Under the pieces are notes generated by a model, which worked only from the letters and a program-made list of their open reading frames with translations, was not told the origin of the DNA and searched no databases. This document shows, piece by piece, positions 10,001-25,000 of a stretch of DNA of 45,005 nt (within the stretch, counting starts at the first letter, position 1; each line of letters opens with the position of its first letter). The translations under genes and the position numbers were made by a program. The stretch lies in NCBI GenBank assembly GCA_947624415.1, contig CANQKH010000014.1:1-45005 (forward strand), read 5' to 3'. The DNA comes from an uncultured Clostridia bacterium. Lineage in GTDB: Bacteria; Bacillota; Clostridia; Christensenellales; UBA1242.

Positions 10001-13000
10001 ACAACGACCATGAAAAGAATAAGATTGTAATTAAAGTTGACGAATTGGAAGGACATGACCCAGAAATTAGAAGAGTAAAACGTGAAGGCCCAGGTTTTTA
10101 TTATACGAGTAAGGTTTTGAGTTATAAAGTTTCAATCACTCCAAATGACAACTACACTTGGAAAGGTGGCGGAAAAGAAGCGGTAGAATTTACATTTACA
10201 ATAGAGCCACTGGAAGTTGAACTTTGGTGGAACGAGTTAGATTGGATATATGGTGATATGCCAAAAAATCCAACTGCAGAGATACTCAACAAGGCACCAA
10301 GCGATGACGTTTACACTTATGTAACTTATCTCGAACCTTTTCCTTCTGGTTACCCTATTGAGGCTGGACGATATCAGGTCGAAATAAATGATCTTAGAGG
10401 TCAAGATGCAGGAAACTACACGATTTCCAACTCCAACAAATTCAACTACGTTACAATCAGCCAGCAAGGAGTTAATAAACCAACAATAGATTATATGGGA
10501 AGCCCTCTAGTTTATAATTCATATGAACAAAATGTAACTATAGATATGTGGCAGACGGGCATTATGAGTGCTGAGGTTACTGGTGTAAATCCTTGGATTG
10601 AAAGCAGGCCACCTGTTTATGATGCATATGTTGATGAATACGGCAAGTTTTATGCAAAATACGCAGGCGAATACACAATAACAGTCAAACTTACAGATGG
10701 AATGAATTATTATTGGATATATGGTGATGATTCAAATGTTATTCTTAAAATCACAATCGAGCGTGCAACTATTTACGCTCCTGTACTTGGAGAGGCAAGG
10801 GCTCATGATTATGATGAAAACGTTTATTCTCCTGCAAGTGCAATAAAAGAATTTTCACCAGCACTTATTGGCAAAAATTATGAGGTAACTTATGGCTCAT
10901 ATAAAGATGGAGCATATATTGATGAAAATGCAGTTGCTTCATCTAAAGAAATTGGCGAATATTTCATGCGATTAAAAATCACGGCTGAAGATATGCTCAA
11001 CTACGTTTGGGCACTAAACATGGATGATCAGGATTCGGCAGGTTATGTTTCGCTTATTGGAAATACTGTCTATGATGAGGACAATGTTTCCGTTTATTTG
11101 CACTATGCAATAACCAAAACACGTATTACAATAAAATATGCTATTACAGGATACACTTATGGCGACAACGGAATTCTCAATAAAATTACAGATGATAATA
11201 AACCTCATATTATAGATGACGTTGACGGAAATTTAGCAAAAATTGTTGGAAGTGCAGAAAAAGTTACAATTTCATATTATAGGGTAAGTTCAAAAGATGA
11301 CCCAAGCGTAGGCACTTTGGTTGGTGCTGATGAACTTGAAAAAGAATTGCCTTGGGAAGCAGGCTTCTACAAAGTCCATATAGACATCGTCTTTGGCGAA
11401 GGTGCTGGCTATGAAGACATTAAGGTTAGACTTGAAACGGCAGACACAATGCTTATTGTTTCTCCACGCGTTATTGAACTTTCTTGGTCGGGAGACAGTG
11501 AGGCGACTTATGACGGAACAGAATATGGCGATTCTACAAATGAGCCAAGTGTAGTAGTTACAAATGCAGTAACTCGCACAGCAGTTCAAGACAGCATTTC
11601 CCTTTTAATTACAATTCAAGGGCAAGATGGAAGACCAATAAATGTAAATCGTTCAAGCGACCGCTCAGTTATCGCTTGGACCTTGCAGGCTTCTTCAATT
11701 GAAGGGGATGCAGCCTCAAATTACACACTTGATGGCACAACAGGAAACGAATATACATTTACAATCAAACCTGCAACAATAAAAGTCAAAGCAAAGGGTG
11801 GCTCGCTTACTTATGGCGATGAATTTGACACCGCAAGAGGCTTTGTTGACGGCTCAACAGCATATGACCTTGTTGAAGGATTTGTAAACAGCGAAAATTT
11901 TGAGACAGCAAAAATTAAAGTAGAAAATACAAAATATATTCTTGACAAACTTATTGACGGAGAATACAAACCTTATGCCGTTGGTGCCGCGTATGGCTCA
12001 GTTGGAGAATATCGCATCCATTTGGCACTCAGCGAAGGGCAGGTGCTTGGCTTTACCGCTCAAAACTACAATTTTGTTGAGGTGGATGAGGGAGAATATA
12101 ACCATGTTACCGTTTCACATAGAAAAATAGACGTCTTTGTTAATGCAAACAAGACATCGAGTGATTATGGCGACCCTCTACACACTCTATCAGGCGAATT
12201 TTTAAATGAATTGTTAAGCATTTATGGTGGCAGTGCAACAAGCCTTGTTGCAGGAGACACATTTGACTCTGTTTTCTCAGGTCAACTTAAAACCACAGCC
12301 AAAGCATCTTACAATAAAGATGACAATGACGAAAGCACTACAAATGGATTCTCTCATGCAGGAAATTATGCAATTTGCCTTTTAAACGGCACAGGAAATG
12401 GAACTGTTGGAAACTATAATGTTACACTTTACAATTATGAACAAGCATATGTAGTAAATTTAAAAATGATTGAAATTGTTTGGAATACTGAACGTCAGTT
12501 TGTTTATGACGGAACAGATTTCACCCAATCAGCCAACACAGATGACAACCCAATTGCATATTTCATAGACCCTTCAAAGGATGGTGCAGATGAAAATCAA
12601 AAGGTTGCACTTTCTGTATTTGCTGTTGAAAACAAAGGAAGCATACGTCCTGTAGATTTTAAATATTACAAATCAACCAACTACATTCTTTATATTAATG
12701 GTTTTGTTGAATCTGGTTTAATGGCAGGCAAATATGGTTTGCCAGAAGACCCTGACATCCGTTATTATGAAGGATTTAAGATTGAAAAGAGAAAGGTTGA
12801 AATAAAGGGAATTGACGTTAACGGACATATATTTGGCGAAGACGTTAAAGAAACTGAAAAGAAATGGGATTATTCAGGAGAGAGCAAGACAAATGCTAGC
12901 AATCAATTCCATAAGGATGATTTATATTACATAAACAGCCACATTACAGTCTATGCTTACACGACAGCAGAAGGACCAGATTTAATTACAAGAGAAACTC

Positions 13001-16000
13001 CTGTTGGAAACTACTATGTTGTTATAAGTCTAGATGGTGGAAATGAGGACAGCGGAGAAATCGACCGTTTGAGCAATTATGACATTACTCGATCAACAGG
13101 AAATTTTGAAATTGTTCAACGTAAAATTGTAATCACTGTCAACGAAGAATATGCAAAATCGGCTTATGGCGAAAACATAAAATCATTTGCTGCCGGCAGT
13201 GGACTTTACACAGTTCAATTAGCAGGAGATTCTGGCGCGACTGGAAATGCTATTGCAAATGGCGTTGCAGACGACACAGTATTCACTTTATTTGCAAACA
13301 ATTTGGGCAAAAGCATTGACAGCACAACACCTGTTGGACAATATACAATAGAATTAAGTCAGGTTAATGATAATTATGAAATAACATTTACTTTATATCA
13401 TTATACAATAACCCCAGCAACAATTACAGATGTTTCAATTGAGGGTTATAATGACACTTATGATGCACAACCACACAATGTGTTTGAAGAATATTTTTCT
13501 GCAAGCACAAAGAATGAACAAGAATTGAAATGGTATTATGTAAAAGTTGAAAACGACAATGGTCTTGACGCCGATGGCATAAAAACGGCAGGCTGGCAAT
13601 TGTTTACAGCAGTTAATATGCCAAAACAAACAAATGTTGGAAACTATTATTATGCAATCAAGGTTTCTGCCGACAACCACTATGATTATTATTTAGGGTT
13701 CACAGGCTCTGGCAGTGCAAATACTTCTGCCGATGAAACCTATTCAAAAAATAGAGAAAAACCATATGTTGTAACAGCAACAATTTCTAAGGCAATAGTT
13801 GAGGTAACTCTTAATCTTGAAATATTCTACGGCGAAGAAAACCCTGCAAATTACAATGGTATTGGCGGACAATGGAAGGGCACTTTGGAAGATTTGATTT
13901 CAGCCGGTGGCAAATACTCTATATCTGGCATTAAAGCCGAGGATATGGACGCCTTCCGCTCTGGAACACTTGCCGGATGGGATGATGGCGACAATTTCAC
14001 ATATTCTATAAATTACACAAAAGGTGATGATGTCGGTGAGGACTACAAAATCACATTGGATTTAAGCGGTATTGAAACTGACAACTATACCTTTGTTGAT
14101 TCAGGCTCTGGTAAGTTGAAAGTCAAGAAACTTCAAATTACAGTTACATTAAACAACCTTTCAAGTCCTTACAACTTTAATGCAAAAGATGAAGACAAAC
14201 ATGATTTACAAAGCAGTGCAGCATTCTCCCTTGTTGTAACATCAACTGGAACTTATAATGGAAGCCAGATTGAAGTTTATGACCGCGAAGGCGTTGATGC
14301 ATACACTTATACAAAAATCTTTACCATTGCCTCACTTGCTCAACAACTTGATAAGGATGTTAAGACTGCCGTTGTTGGCGCTTATGCAATCTATGCAACT
14401 GCAGGCGAAAAATATAACAACTATGACATTACTTGGGCTGGAAACTGGGGCAAAACAGACCAGACTACAGGCCAAGAAATTAAAACAAAAGATGGAGATA
14501 CAAATATTACAGGCACAGTAGCCGGAATTTATACAATTACAAATGCCACAATAACACTTAATTCAACAATTTCAGCATATGGCTCAGCATATGAAGAAGG
14601 AATTTTATATGATGAGGCTGAACACTATGCTTTACAACTTGGCACAGATGAAAATAAGTCTGGGTCAACAGATAACTTTGCAACAACTGTTGATAACTGT
14701 GCAACAACTTGGAAATATCTTGTTTTCAATGCAAATCAAACAGAAGATGCAATAAATGAAGGGGCATGGTCAAGTGCTTTGACATCTATGCCAAAATTTA
14801 TTGACGTTGGCTCATATTACGTTTATTATCGCGTAGAGGCGGCAAACCACTCACCAGTAAGCGGTTTGAGATATCACGTTGTTGTTAAAATTGCAAAAAC
14901 AGACAATGCTTGGGCTACAGATTTCTCTATGGCTGGGGCTGAGAAATTTAAGGATGCCAGCGAAGGCGTTGAAAGATTCCCAAGTGTCGCTGCTTGGACT
15001 TATGGACTTTACAACAGTGCCAATAACGCAAAAGGATTTGACGCAAATGACAAAAACAGGGCGACAATAGCGGTTGGAAAATTTGACCGCATTCCTGCCG
15101 GAAATGATGGCGAAAACCAACTCTCTGTTACATTATATTATTATAGAAATGGAATTGGAGATGGAAGCCAAGTTGCCTCCACAACATTTAAAAATGGCTC
15201 TGGAGTGCTTACCGAAGTGCTTAAAGCATCTCTTAACGCAGGATATTATCGCATTGTATTCAGTATAGCAGGCAATGCAAACTACAATGAACTTAGTGCC
15301 GAGTTTGGCTTCAAGATTGACAAAAAGGATCTAAAAGTTAAAGCAAATGACTTTACAATAACTTATGGAGACAATGTTCCAAGTTATACATATACGGCAA
15401 CTGGCTTTGTTTCAAATGGCTCTGAAATGGAAAATACAAGCATATTTGTAACTATTCCAACATTTAATTGTGCTTATCTTCCAGGTGCTGAAAATGGCTC
15501 GGTTGGTGAATATGAAATCTCAATCAGCAATCAAGAAGAACTTAAAGCACAGGAAACAGCATTAAATTATGAAATAACATTTGAAAATGGCACAGTTACA
15601 GTTGGCAGACGTGCTTTGACACTAAGAATTGATGACAAGCAAGATGCATTTAATATGAATGGCATGAACAGAGCCCAAATTCCACTTACTGCCACAGTAG
15701 TTGGAGGAACATCAATCTACACTGGCGATTATGACGAGGGCTCACAACAAATTGTTTACACTTTAAAAACCACCGCTTATGATGCAAACGGCGAGTTTAA
15801 GACACAAAATGTTGGTGATTATCCAATTTACGTTGTGTTCAACAATGTTGCCGGCAAAGGCTTCACTTATGAAAAGAATTATATCTTGACAGTTCAAAGC
15901 GGTTCATATAGCGGCGACCTTCCAGACGAGGCTGTTGAAAGTGCTGTTGGAAACAGTGCTGCAACATTCAAAATTATTCCTGCAACTCTTGAAATTTTGG

Positions 16001-19000
16001 TTGAAGGACCATATTATCATGACCAAAGCAGCGATGCAGATGTAAAATATGGCGATGAAACTGCCGGACTTATTTATGACGGAAAAGCCAAAATTTACAA
16101 AGCGGTTATGGAAGGACATGAATTTACCGCAGAATATAAACTTCAAAGTCAAGCAGGAGATATTTGGACACAAACACCTTTCAAGGATGCTGGAACATAT
16201 ATAGTTCGATTTATCTCTTCAAATGAAAACTATTCAACAGAAATAACCAAAATCTTCACAATTACAAGACGTGTGCTTACAGTAACAACTTCTGTTACAA
16301 ACGAAGGTGGTGGCGATGAGTTAGACAAACAATCAGGATATGTCTTCTCATATAATGGTGCAAAATTTGAACTTGTTCCTGCATTCGGCAATGATGTTGA
16401 AGGGGAAGAAGTTTCATATAAAGTTGAATATACAGGGGATTCTTTCCCTAAGAAAGGCGAGAGTGCACCTACATTTGCAGGAATTTATACAGGAACAATC
16501 ACTTTGACAAGCAAAGATGGCTTTGACTGCAATAACTACACATTTGTAAGTGGGGAAGCAAAAATCGATGTTTCAAGAAAAATAACAATAAACAAAAGCA
16601 CAATCGCTGTTCCAACTACATCGCAACAAAGTTTGTCTTACACTGGGGAAGATTTAACATTCTATATAAATAACTATAACGATAAATCAGACTATCAAGG
16701 AACAAAAATTCTTTCTCACACTGTATCTGTTGCAGAACTTGATGGCGACGATGGCGGAACTACAAGATTGACATATAAAGTTGAAAAAGACTCGTCAAAA
16801 GATGATTCTTACAAATTGACTGCTCGAAATGCAGGTAAATACACAATTCAAATCTCACTTACCGACAGCGAAAACTATGTTTTTGCAGCAGGTCAAACAA
16901 GTATTACCTTTACAATCTCTAAGGCAGACATTTATGTAAGAGCAGAAGATGTCAACATTGAATATGGAACACCATTAAATGAAAGTTCTTCTCGTTTTGG
17001 AGGCTTTAATGTTACTTATAGAACATTCAAAGATGGAGACCAAGCCGATGACGAACACTATTTCTTCACCTCAGGTCTTGCCTTTGACACAAACAAGACA
17101 GAAGGTTCTGGCGCATATGATGCAAGCACCGCTCAGTCAGGCGACAGATTTACAATCACTCCAAAGGGACTTAAAGCATACAACTATAACATTTCTTATG
17201 TTCCAGGAACGTTGACAGTTGTTCCACGTAAAATAACAGTTAACGTCAAAGGATTTAATGATGATAACACATACGCACAAAGTCCATATTCAGGACTAAA
17301 TCAACAAGGAAATCTTGATTCATTACTTAGCGGAAATCTCAATTCATTCCTAGAGCCAGAGGCAGGATGGAATGGTGAGACAGCAGACACCCTTGACGAC
17401 CTTAAAGTTTCACTTAGCATAGCAAACGCAATTCACTATAAGGAAGACAACTATGCAATGACGCCAAGTGAAGCAAGCGACAATTATGATATTACATTTG
17501 ACGGCGGAAATCATACTTTTGCAATAACAAAAGTTGACTTGCACATCAAGATTGGCTTGTTTGATGACGATGCAACTTTTGAAACTCTCAACACATCTCC
17601 AACTGTTACATATGGAGACACTGTTGGCGATGGAGAAAGCAGTGGAACACGTCTTACAATAAGATACAGCGGATGGCAAGAAGATGACGGTAATGAAAAA
17701 CAAATAAGAAGTGCTCAACGTGTCGGAACGGCATTTGATTACAGCACATCAAAGAAAACTGAAGGCACTGAATATAGGCCTGGAGAAAGTCATGCAGGCG
17801 AAGTATATACAATCTCTGTAACAGGCATTACATTTAATGATTACAATATTATTCTTGATGAAAATTCTCTCACAGTCGTTTCTCGTATTATTACTGTTTC
17901 AACTACAGACAGAGAATACACAGAAGAAATTGAAGAGGGGGCTAAAAAATATAATAATGGTGTTTCTGGTGCAAAACATGATGCCACAATCACATTTGCA
18001 AACACAGTGGTTGGACATGATGCAGACTATGATTTGAAATATAGTGGAAGGGCAAATGATGAATCTACATTAGAATCATCTTCGACAGCACCTGTAAAAG
18101 CAGGACAATACACCATTTTGATTACACTTAAACAAAATGGTGTTCCAGGTGGACCATATTATGATTATATTTTTGACCAAAGTTCAGCACCTGAAAATAT
18201 GACTGAAACAACAAATCAAACAACCACTCTTGCCTTTAATGTAAACAAACGAAAGTTAAGTGCAAGTTGGGATCATTCGGCTACAACCTTTACTGAAGGC
18301 GTAGAACTTGAAACCAACAGCATTAGAGATTATATTAAAGAGATTATGGGAGTGCAAAGTTTCACTCGAACCTATTCAGAAATGGTTGACGGTGAGGCAT
18401 CTTCAAAGAGTGATATTATTGGGCCTGGAACAGAAGACAATCAATATTCAATTGGCACTGATGGGCTTACAGTCAAGGCATATGGCAATGGAACTTACAC
18501 AATAATCATATACTTGACCACCCAAGCGACAAAGAACTATGAGTGGCTTGGAAATGAAGAAAGTGATTCTATTACTCTTACATTTAGAGTAACGGCAACT
18601 CTTACAAATCTTACAGTTGAAATACTTGGTTGGACATATGGCCAATATGACGATGTGGCAAATGCTCCAAAGACATATCTTGCAATTGAAGGAATTGTAA
18701 CCTTTGAATATTTCACATTAGATGTAACAAAGAAGACTCTTCCTGAAGATCTTCATGTTGCAATGGCACTTACAGGCAAGCAGTGGACAACACTTTTGAG
18801 ATCACATCTCACAGGAACGTCAACAAATGCACCTATAAATGCAGGAATTTATGTTATTCACGCAAAATATGCTGGCGACAGTGCAAACGCACCAGCAGAC
18901 GCATATTATTTGTTTGAAGTTAAGAAGGCTACAATAGACAAACCTACTATTGACCCAGATTATCAAAAAGATTATTTCTACACTGGGGCAGAACAAATAA

Positions 19001-22000
19001 TAAAGGGGACAGGGTATGATGCTTCAACAATGCGTATTTACTCTGTTCACAACTTCACAATTGATGAAGATGACGTTATTTCAAGCCGCGAAACAAACGC
19101 CGGAACATACACTGTAACAATAACATTAATTGATAAGGCAAACTATATTTGGACGGATGAAGTTGAAAATGACGAGGCATCAGATGTTGTTTTGACATGG
19201 GTAATTAGCCCTGCAACAGATAACACTGTTACTATGGGAGAGGAGTCATACACAACAACTTATGGAACGCCAGTTACTCCAACTGCATCTTCAAAATATA
19301 ATGGCGAAATAAAATTCTATTACCTTGCGGCAGAAAGTTTGCCAGATGCCGGAGCGGAAGGTTGGGATGAAATTCAACCAACTCAGGTGGCAAAAGATGG
19401 AACTCACTATTACATAAAAGCAGTAAGCGAAAGCACAGATAACTATAACGAGGCAACAAAAATTGTTGAACTTGTAATAAATCGTGCCCAACTTCACGTT
19501 ACACCAGTTGGCACAAACTTGACTTATGGCGACACATTTGATGGCTCGGCTTGCAGTTATACTGTTGACCTAGCAGACCTCAAATATTCTGACCTGCAAA
19601 CTGTTGTTTCTGGCAAGGGAGAATATCTTCTTAAGAAAGGGGATATTGCATATTCAGTTGGAAGGGCAAATGGCTCTGTTGGAACTTATACATTGTCATT
19701 TGATGTAAATGAAGATGGCTCAGTCAAAGGCTTAACGGCAGACAACTATATGATTGTGGGCTACACTTCAACAATTGAAGTTGTTGCAAAACAAATCTCA
19801 GTTAAACTGCCAAACAGAAGCAGCACATATTCTCAACCATTAAATCTTGACAATATTGATGATGACATAATCATTTTGAATGAAGAACCTCTTGTTGCAG
19901 GAGACACAAAGAAAGGACTTGGAATAAAAGTTTGTGTTTACGCTGGCGATAAGAGCAAGATAGAGGACGGAACTATTGCAGATGCCGGCTCATATCCACT
20001 TGTAGCAGAGCCAGAATGGGCTGACAAAAACTATTCAATAACTTTCTATGACGGAGTTTACACAATAGACCGCAAGACAATTACAATTGAAAGCATAATA
20101 GTTGGAAACAATGTTTATGGAAATGTTACAGAAGCAAAATTCAAGGTTGAAGGTGATGGAAATGAGTATACAAGTGGCTCTGACGTTGATATTGACGGAA
20201 GAAGAAAGGCTGTTATAAACATTATTTACACAGGCACGGCAAATGACCTTTCAACACACAATGACCAGACGCTTCCACAAAAAGCAGGTGTTTACACACT
20301 TTCACTTGTGCTTAGCGAAGATTCTGCAAAGAATTATGTTCTTGCAGGAACTACAATTGAATCATTCAATGTTGACAGGAAAGAACTTTCTTACAGTGAA
20401 ATCACCGCAGGAACACTTAAATATACTGGCAATGAAAAGAGTTTGTCGGCAGATGATGTGGCAGATAAAATTGTCATAACAATTGCAGACGACAATGAGG
20501 CAAAAGATAAATTTACAGCATCGGCTAACTCAGACTGGGTAAATGCCGGAACATATTATATATCTTTGACTCTTAAAGATGAATATTATAACAATTACAG
20601 ATGGGCTGGACAAGAGAAGGTTGCAGGAATTCCATTTGTAATTGAAAAGGCTGACAATAATACTGTAACAATAGAAGATATTACTGGCTGGGTTTACGAT
20701 GGCACATATCATGAAGAGGCAATAAGTGCAAGCGCAACATTTGGAAGCGTAACATACTTATTCTCTCAAAGCACCGGTGATGATGCATCATGGACACCTG
20801 ACCGACCAGTAAATGCTGGCACATGGTATGTCAAAGCACAAGTTGAAGACAATACAAACTTCAATGGTGCAGAAATGATTTCTTCAGCATTTACAATCTC
20901 GGCACGCAAGGTTAAAGTTGAAATTAATTCACCTTCGGGCAATGTATATGGCTTCTCAATTGCCCCTGCAACAGGCGTTTTGAAAGATAATGAAAGCGTT
21001 AAACTTGAAGATGGACAATTCTCGGCATTAGTGGCAGGAGTTGTTATAACCTTCAAATATAATGGCGTGGCAAATGATGGAACATCTTACAGCGACAGCA
21101 AAGAGGCTCCAACTCATGCAGGAACATTCACAGTAACGGCATCAATTAAAGATGGAAACTTTGAGTTGACAGAGGATGCAACTGAGGACTTTGTTGTTGA
21201 AAGAGCCACAGTTTATGGCTATGACATAACAACAACCCTTGTATATAACGGCAAGAGCCGTTCGGCAGATGAAGCAATTTCTTCAGCCACAGGATATAGG
21301 AGTTTGTATCAACTTGACATTGATGCAGATGTATACAACAGCGACACTCATTCTTCAAACAGCGACCAAATCACTGTTAGAACAGTTGGAAAATATAAAT
21401 TTAGCCTTAAACTTATTGACAAAAACAACTATGCATGGGCAGAAGCACTTACATCTTGGGGAGAAAACAATGAAAGTGCTGAGTTTGAATTATCGATAAC
21501 TCCTGCACTTGAGGATGTTGAAGTTGAAATTGCCTTGGCAGAAGGTGATAATTGGGGTTGGAACTACGGCGATGAAGTTTCAACTGAAAGATATAAAGTT
21601 ACTGTCAAAGTTGGCGGAAATGAAATTCCAACAGAAGATTATTCTTACACAATTGAATTCTTGAGCGATGGCACTTGGAGTGCGACTATTCCAACAAATG
21701 GCGGCAATTATCAAGTGCGTGCATCTATAACAAGTGATGACGTGAAGGCAAATCAATCTTCTGGACAGATTTTTGAGATTGGAAAGTTGAAACTTAAAGT
21801 TGAAGTTACCTCTCCATCAAATAATGTTTATCTTGAAAATCCTCAACCAGCAGAAGTAAAATTCTATAAAGACAGAGTTGAAGAAGAATACTCTCTTGAC
21901 AGGAGTGCTTATTCACTAAATTATTATGGAACTTCAAATGACAGCACCTTTGATCATGACTCTAAAAACAGCACAGTTGAAATGCCAACTGTTGCCGGAA

Positions 22001-25000
22001 ACTATAAAGTTTGGGTAAGCATAACAGACCTATTTAAATCAAACTTTGAACTTATTGAAAGCGATGCAATAACTGCAGAAAGTGCAAAAGATTTTGTAAT
22101 AGCAAAGAAGACATTGCATTCAGGCGACTACAACGCACAAAGCGATACAGTTTACTATAATGCAACAAATCTCATAGGCAAAGTTGACCTTTCAGCATTA
22201 AATCTTTCAGCAAATGGCTTGTTTACAGCAAAACTTGGCGTTGAGACAATGATAGATGCAGGAATTTATCCAATAAAACTTACTCTTACAGATGCAAACA
22301 ACTATTGTTGGTCAAGTCCAGATGAAGGAAATGAGGCAGAAGCAACAATTAACTTTACTGTCTCTATGGCAATAATTAAACTTAATGCTCCTTCAATTAC
22401 TGGTTGGAGATATGGCAGTTATAGTGCTGGCACAAATGCTCCATCAGCAACAGGATACTATAACTTTGGAATTGATGGCTATCAAGCAGAAGTTTCAACT
22501 GACCTATTCCAGTATCAATATTGCTCGCAAAGTGGGGAAGCACCTGACGGAATCTGGGTAACTGGAATTCCAGAAAGGGCTGGCAAGTATTATGTGCGAG
22601 TGCTTCTAAGCGGCACACAAAACTATGCTGAGACCACATCGGCAGAAACATTGTTTGAAATTTTGAAAGAGCAGATAGAAAAACCTGTATTTAAAAATGA
22701 AAGAACAGATTATTCAACTAAATATACTGGAAATAATCAAGAAATTGAAATTAAAAACTTCGTGGGGTCAGCAATGTCATTTGCCACAAGCACTTCTGTT
22801 CGATTTGACGCAGAAATAAGCAAATTAGTGGCAAGCACAGTTGGTTCTCACACAATTACATTCACATTGTTAGACACACATAACTATGAATGGAAGAATG
22901 GAACAAATGAAGAAGTAACACTTACATGGAATTTAGAGATAGCAGATGAAAACACTGTTACATTGACCCTTACACAGACAACTTGGACTTATGGAACAGA
23001 TGCATCAAGTCTTGTTTCTGCTTCATCTCAATTTGGCGAAGTCAAATTCCACTTCAAAGCGGCAGAAGCCCAAGGCTGGACAGATGGCTTGCCAACTGAT
23101 GCAGGCACATACACAGTTGAGGCTTATGTCGAGGCTGACGCAAGCGGCAACTATCCAACAGGAAGTGATTCAAAACAAGTAACAATTGAAAGGGCAGTTC
23201 TTACTGTAACACCAAACAGTGGCTCAATTGTTTATGGCGAGGCACTTCCAACGACAGGATTTGTGGTTGGCGACAAAGCATACACATTTACAGGCTTTGT
23301 AAATGGCGACCAAGAGGAAGTTGTGGAAGTCCGAGAATTCACTTTTGACAGTTCTTATCATATTGGAGCACCAGTCAACACCTATGACCTTAAATTAAAA
23401 GAGGCGTCAGGGGAAGTTGTTGGCTTTACAGCAAAGAACTATAAGATAGTAAGCGGAAGTGGTGAGCTTACAGTTACAGCCAAGAAAATCTCTATTCAAA
23501 TTGGAAATGCAGAGTCGTCATATCACATTGAAGATGTAAGTCTTGAAAATGTTGAATTTACTCTTGCTGACGAGACACAACTTGTTGAAAACGATTCGAT
23601 AGAGGGCTTGGGAATAACTATTAAATCAGAGGCAACAAATGACCACATAGATACAGGCACTTATCCTATTGTTGCAGCCGATTATTCAAACAAAAACTAT
23701 GAAATAACTTTCTATGATGGAATTTATACAATTAAAGCACTTCGCATTCGTGTTGAAATTTCGGCAGGTGGCGGTGTTTATGGTGAGGAGATTGCAGATC
23801 CAACAATAACAAAAGTATTGTTAGAGCAGGCAGACGGTGAGTATCAAGACTTCGATGCTTCACACCTTGGTCATATTCCACTTGTATTCTATTACAGCGG
23901 AACATCAAATGACGGAACATGGTCATATGAAGACACCAATCACACAACTACAAAGCCAACGCTTGCAGGGAATTATACAGTTTCAGCACAGAGTTCAGAC
24001 AGCAAAAACTACATTTTAGTTAGTGCTTCAAACTCTCAGCCATTCATTATTGAAAGGGCTACAATCGACAGCAGCAAAATAACTGCTGCAAGCCAAACTT
24101 ATACAGGCAGCCCACTACAACCAGTTTTGCATGATGCAAACAATTACAAAGGGCTTAACGCAGAAAATGTTTACCATGTTTCATATGACAACAACATGAT
24201 AAATGTTGGAAAATATACTATAAATCTTACTTTACTTGACAATATTGCTTACAACCATAAGTGGAATGGACTTGATGACGCAACCGCAACTGTTGAATTT
24301 GAAATAACAAAAGCAGAGAACTCTCTTACAAGTTCAATCAGCATTGTTGGGTGGACTTATGGAAAATATGATGAGCATATAAATGCACCATCTGCAACCG
24401 TTCAATTTGGAACACCAATATTCATGTATTCAACTTCAAGAGATGAAGGATGGGAGAATGCCGTTCCAATAAATGGAAATGCAGGAGTTTACTACGTGCG
24501 AGTAACCGTTCTTGAAGGGGATAACTGGACACGTTTTGACTCTCAACCAGTTTCATTCACAATCTCTAAGGCAGGAGTGAATGTTCCAACAATTGAAATA
24601 ATAACAGAAGGGGCAAACAAGAATGACACTTACACTGGAGAAGAACTATCGGCAGTAGTTTCTGGAATTGATTCAGCGATTATGACGATAACATATGAAC
24701 AAAACATCAACACCAGTGGCGGAGTTGTTCGCTTGCTTGCAAAAAATGCTGGCAGTTATGTTGCTCGCGTAAAACTTACTGACACAACAAACTACTACTG
24801 GATAGAATCGGCAAAACTTGATAGTGAAGACGATTCTATTGCGCTTGTAGTTTGGAATATTGCCCGTAAGAAGGTTGAAAAACCTAGTGCTGTTTCAACA
24901 AAATTTGTTGCAAATGGTCAGGGACTTGAATATATCCCAGAAGGCTTTGATGCAGACATAATGGACATTGAAAACAACACAACCTCATCACCTGGTCAAT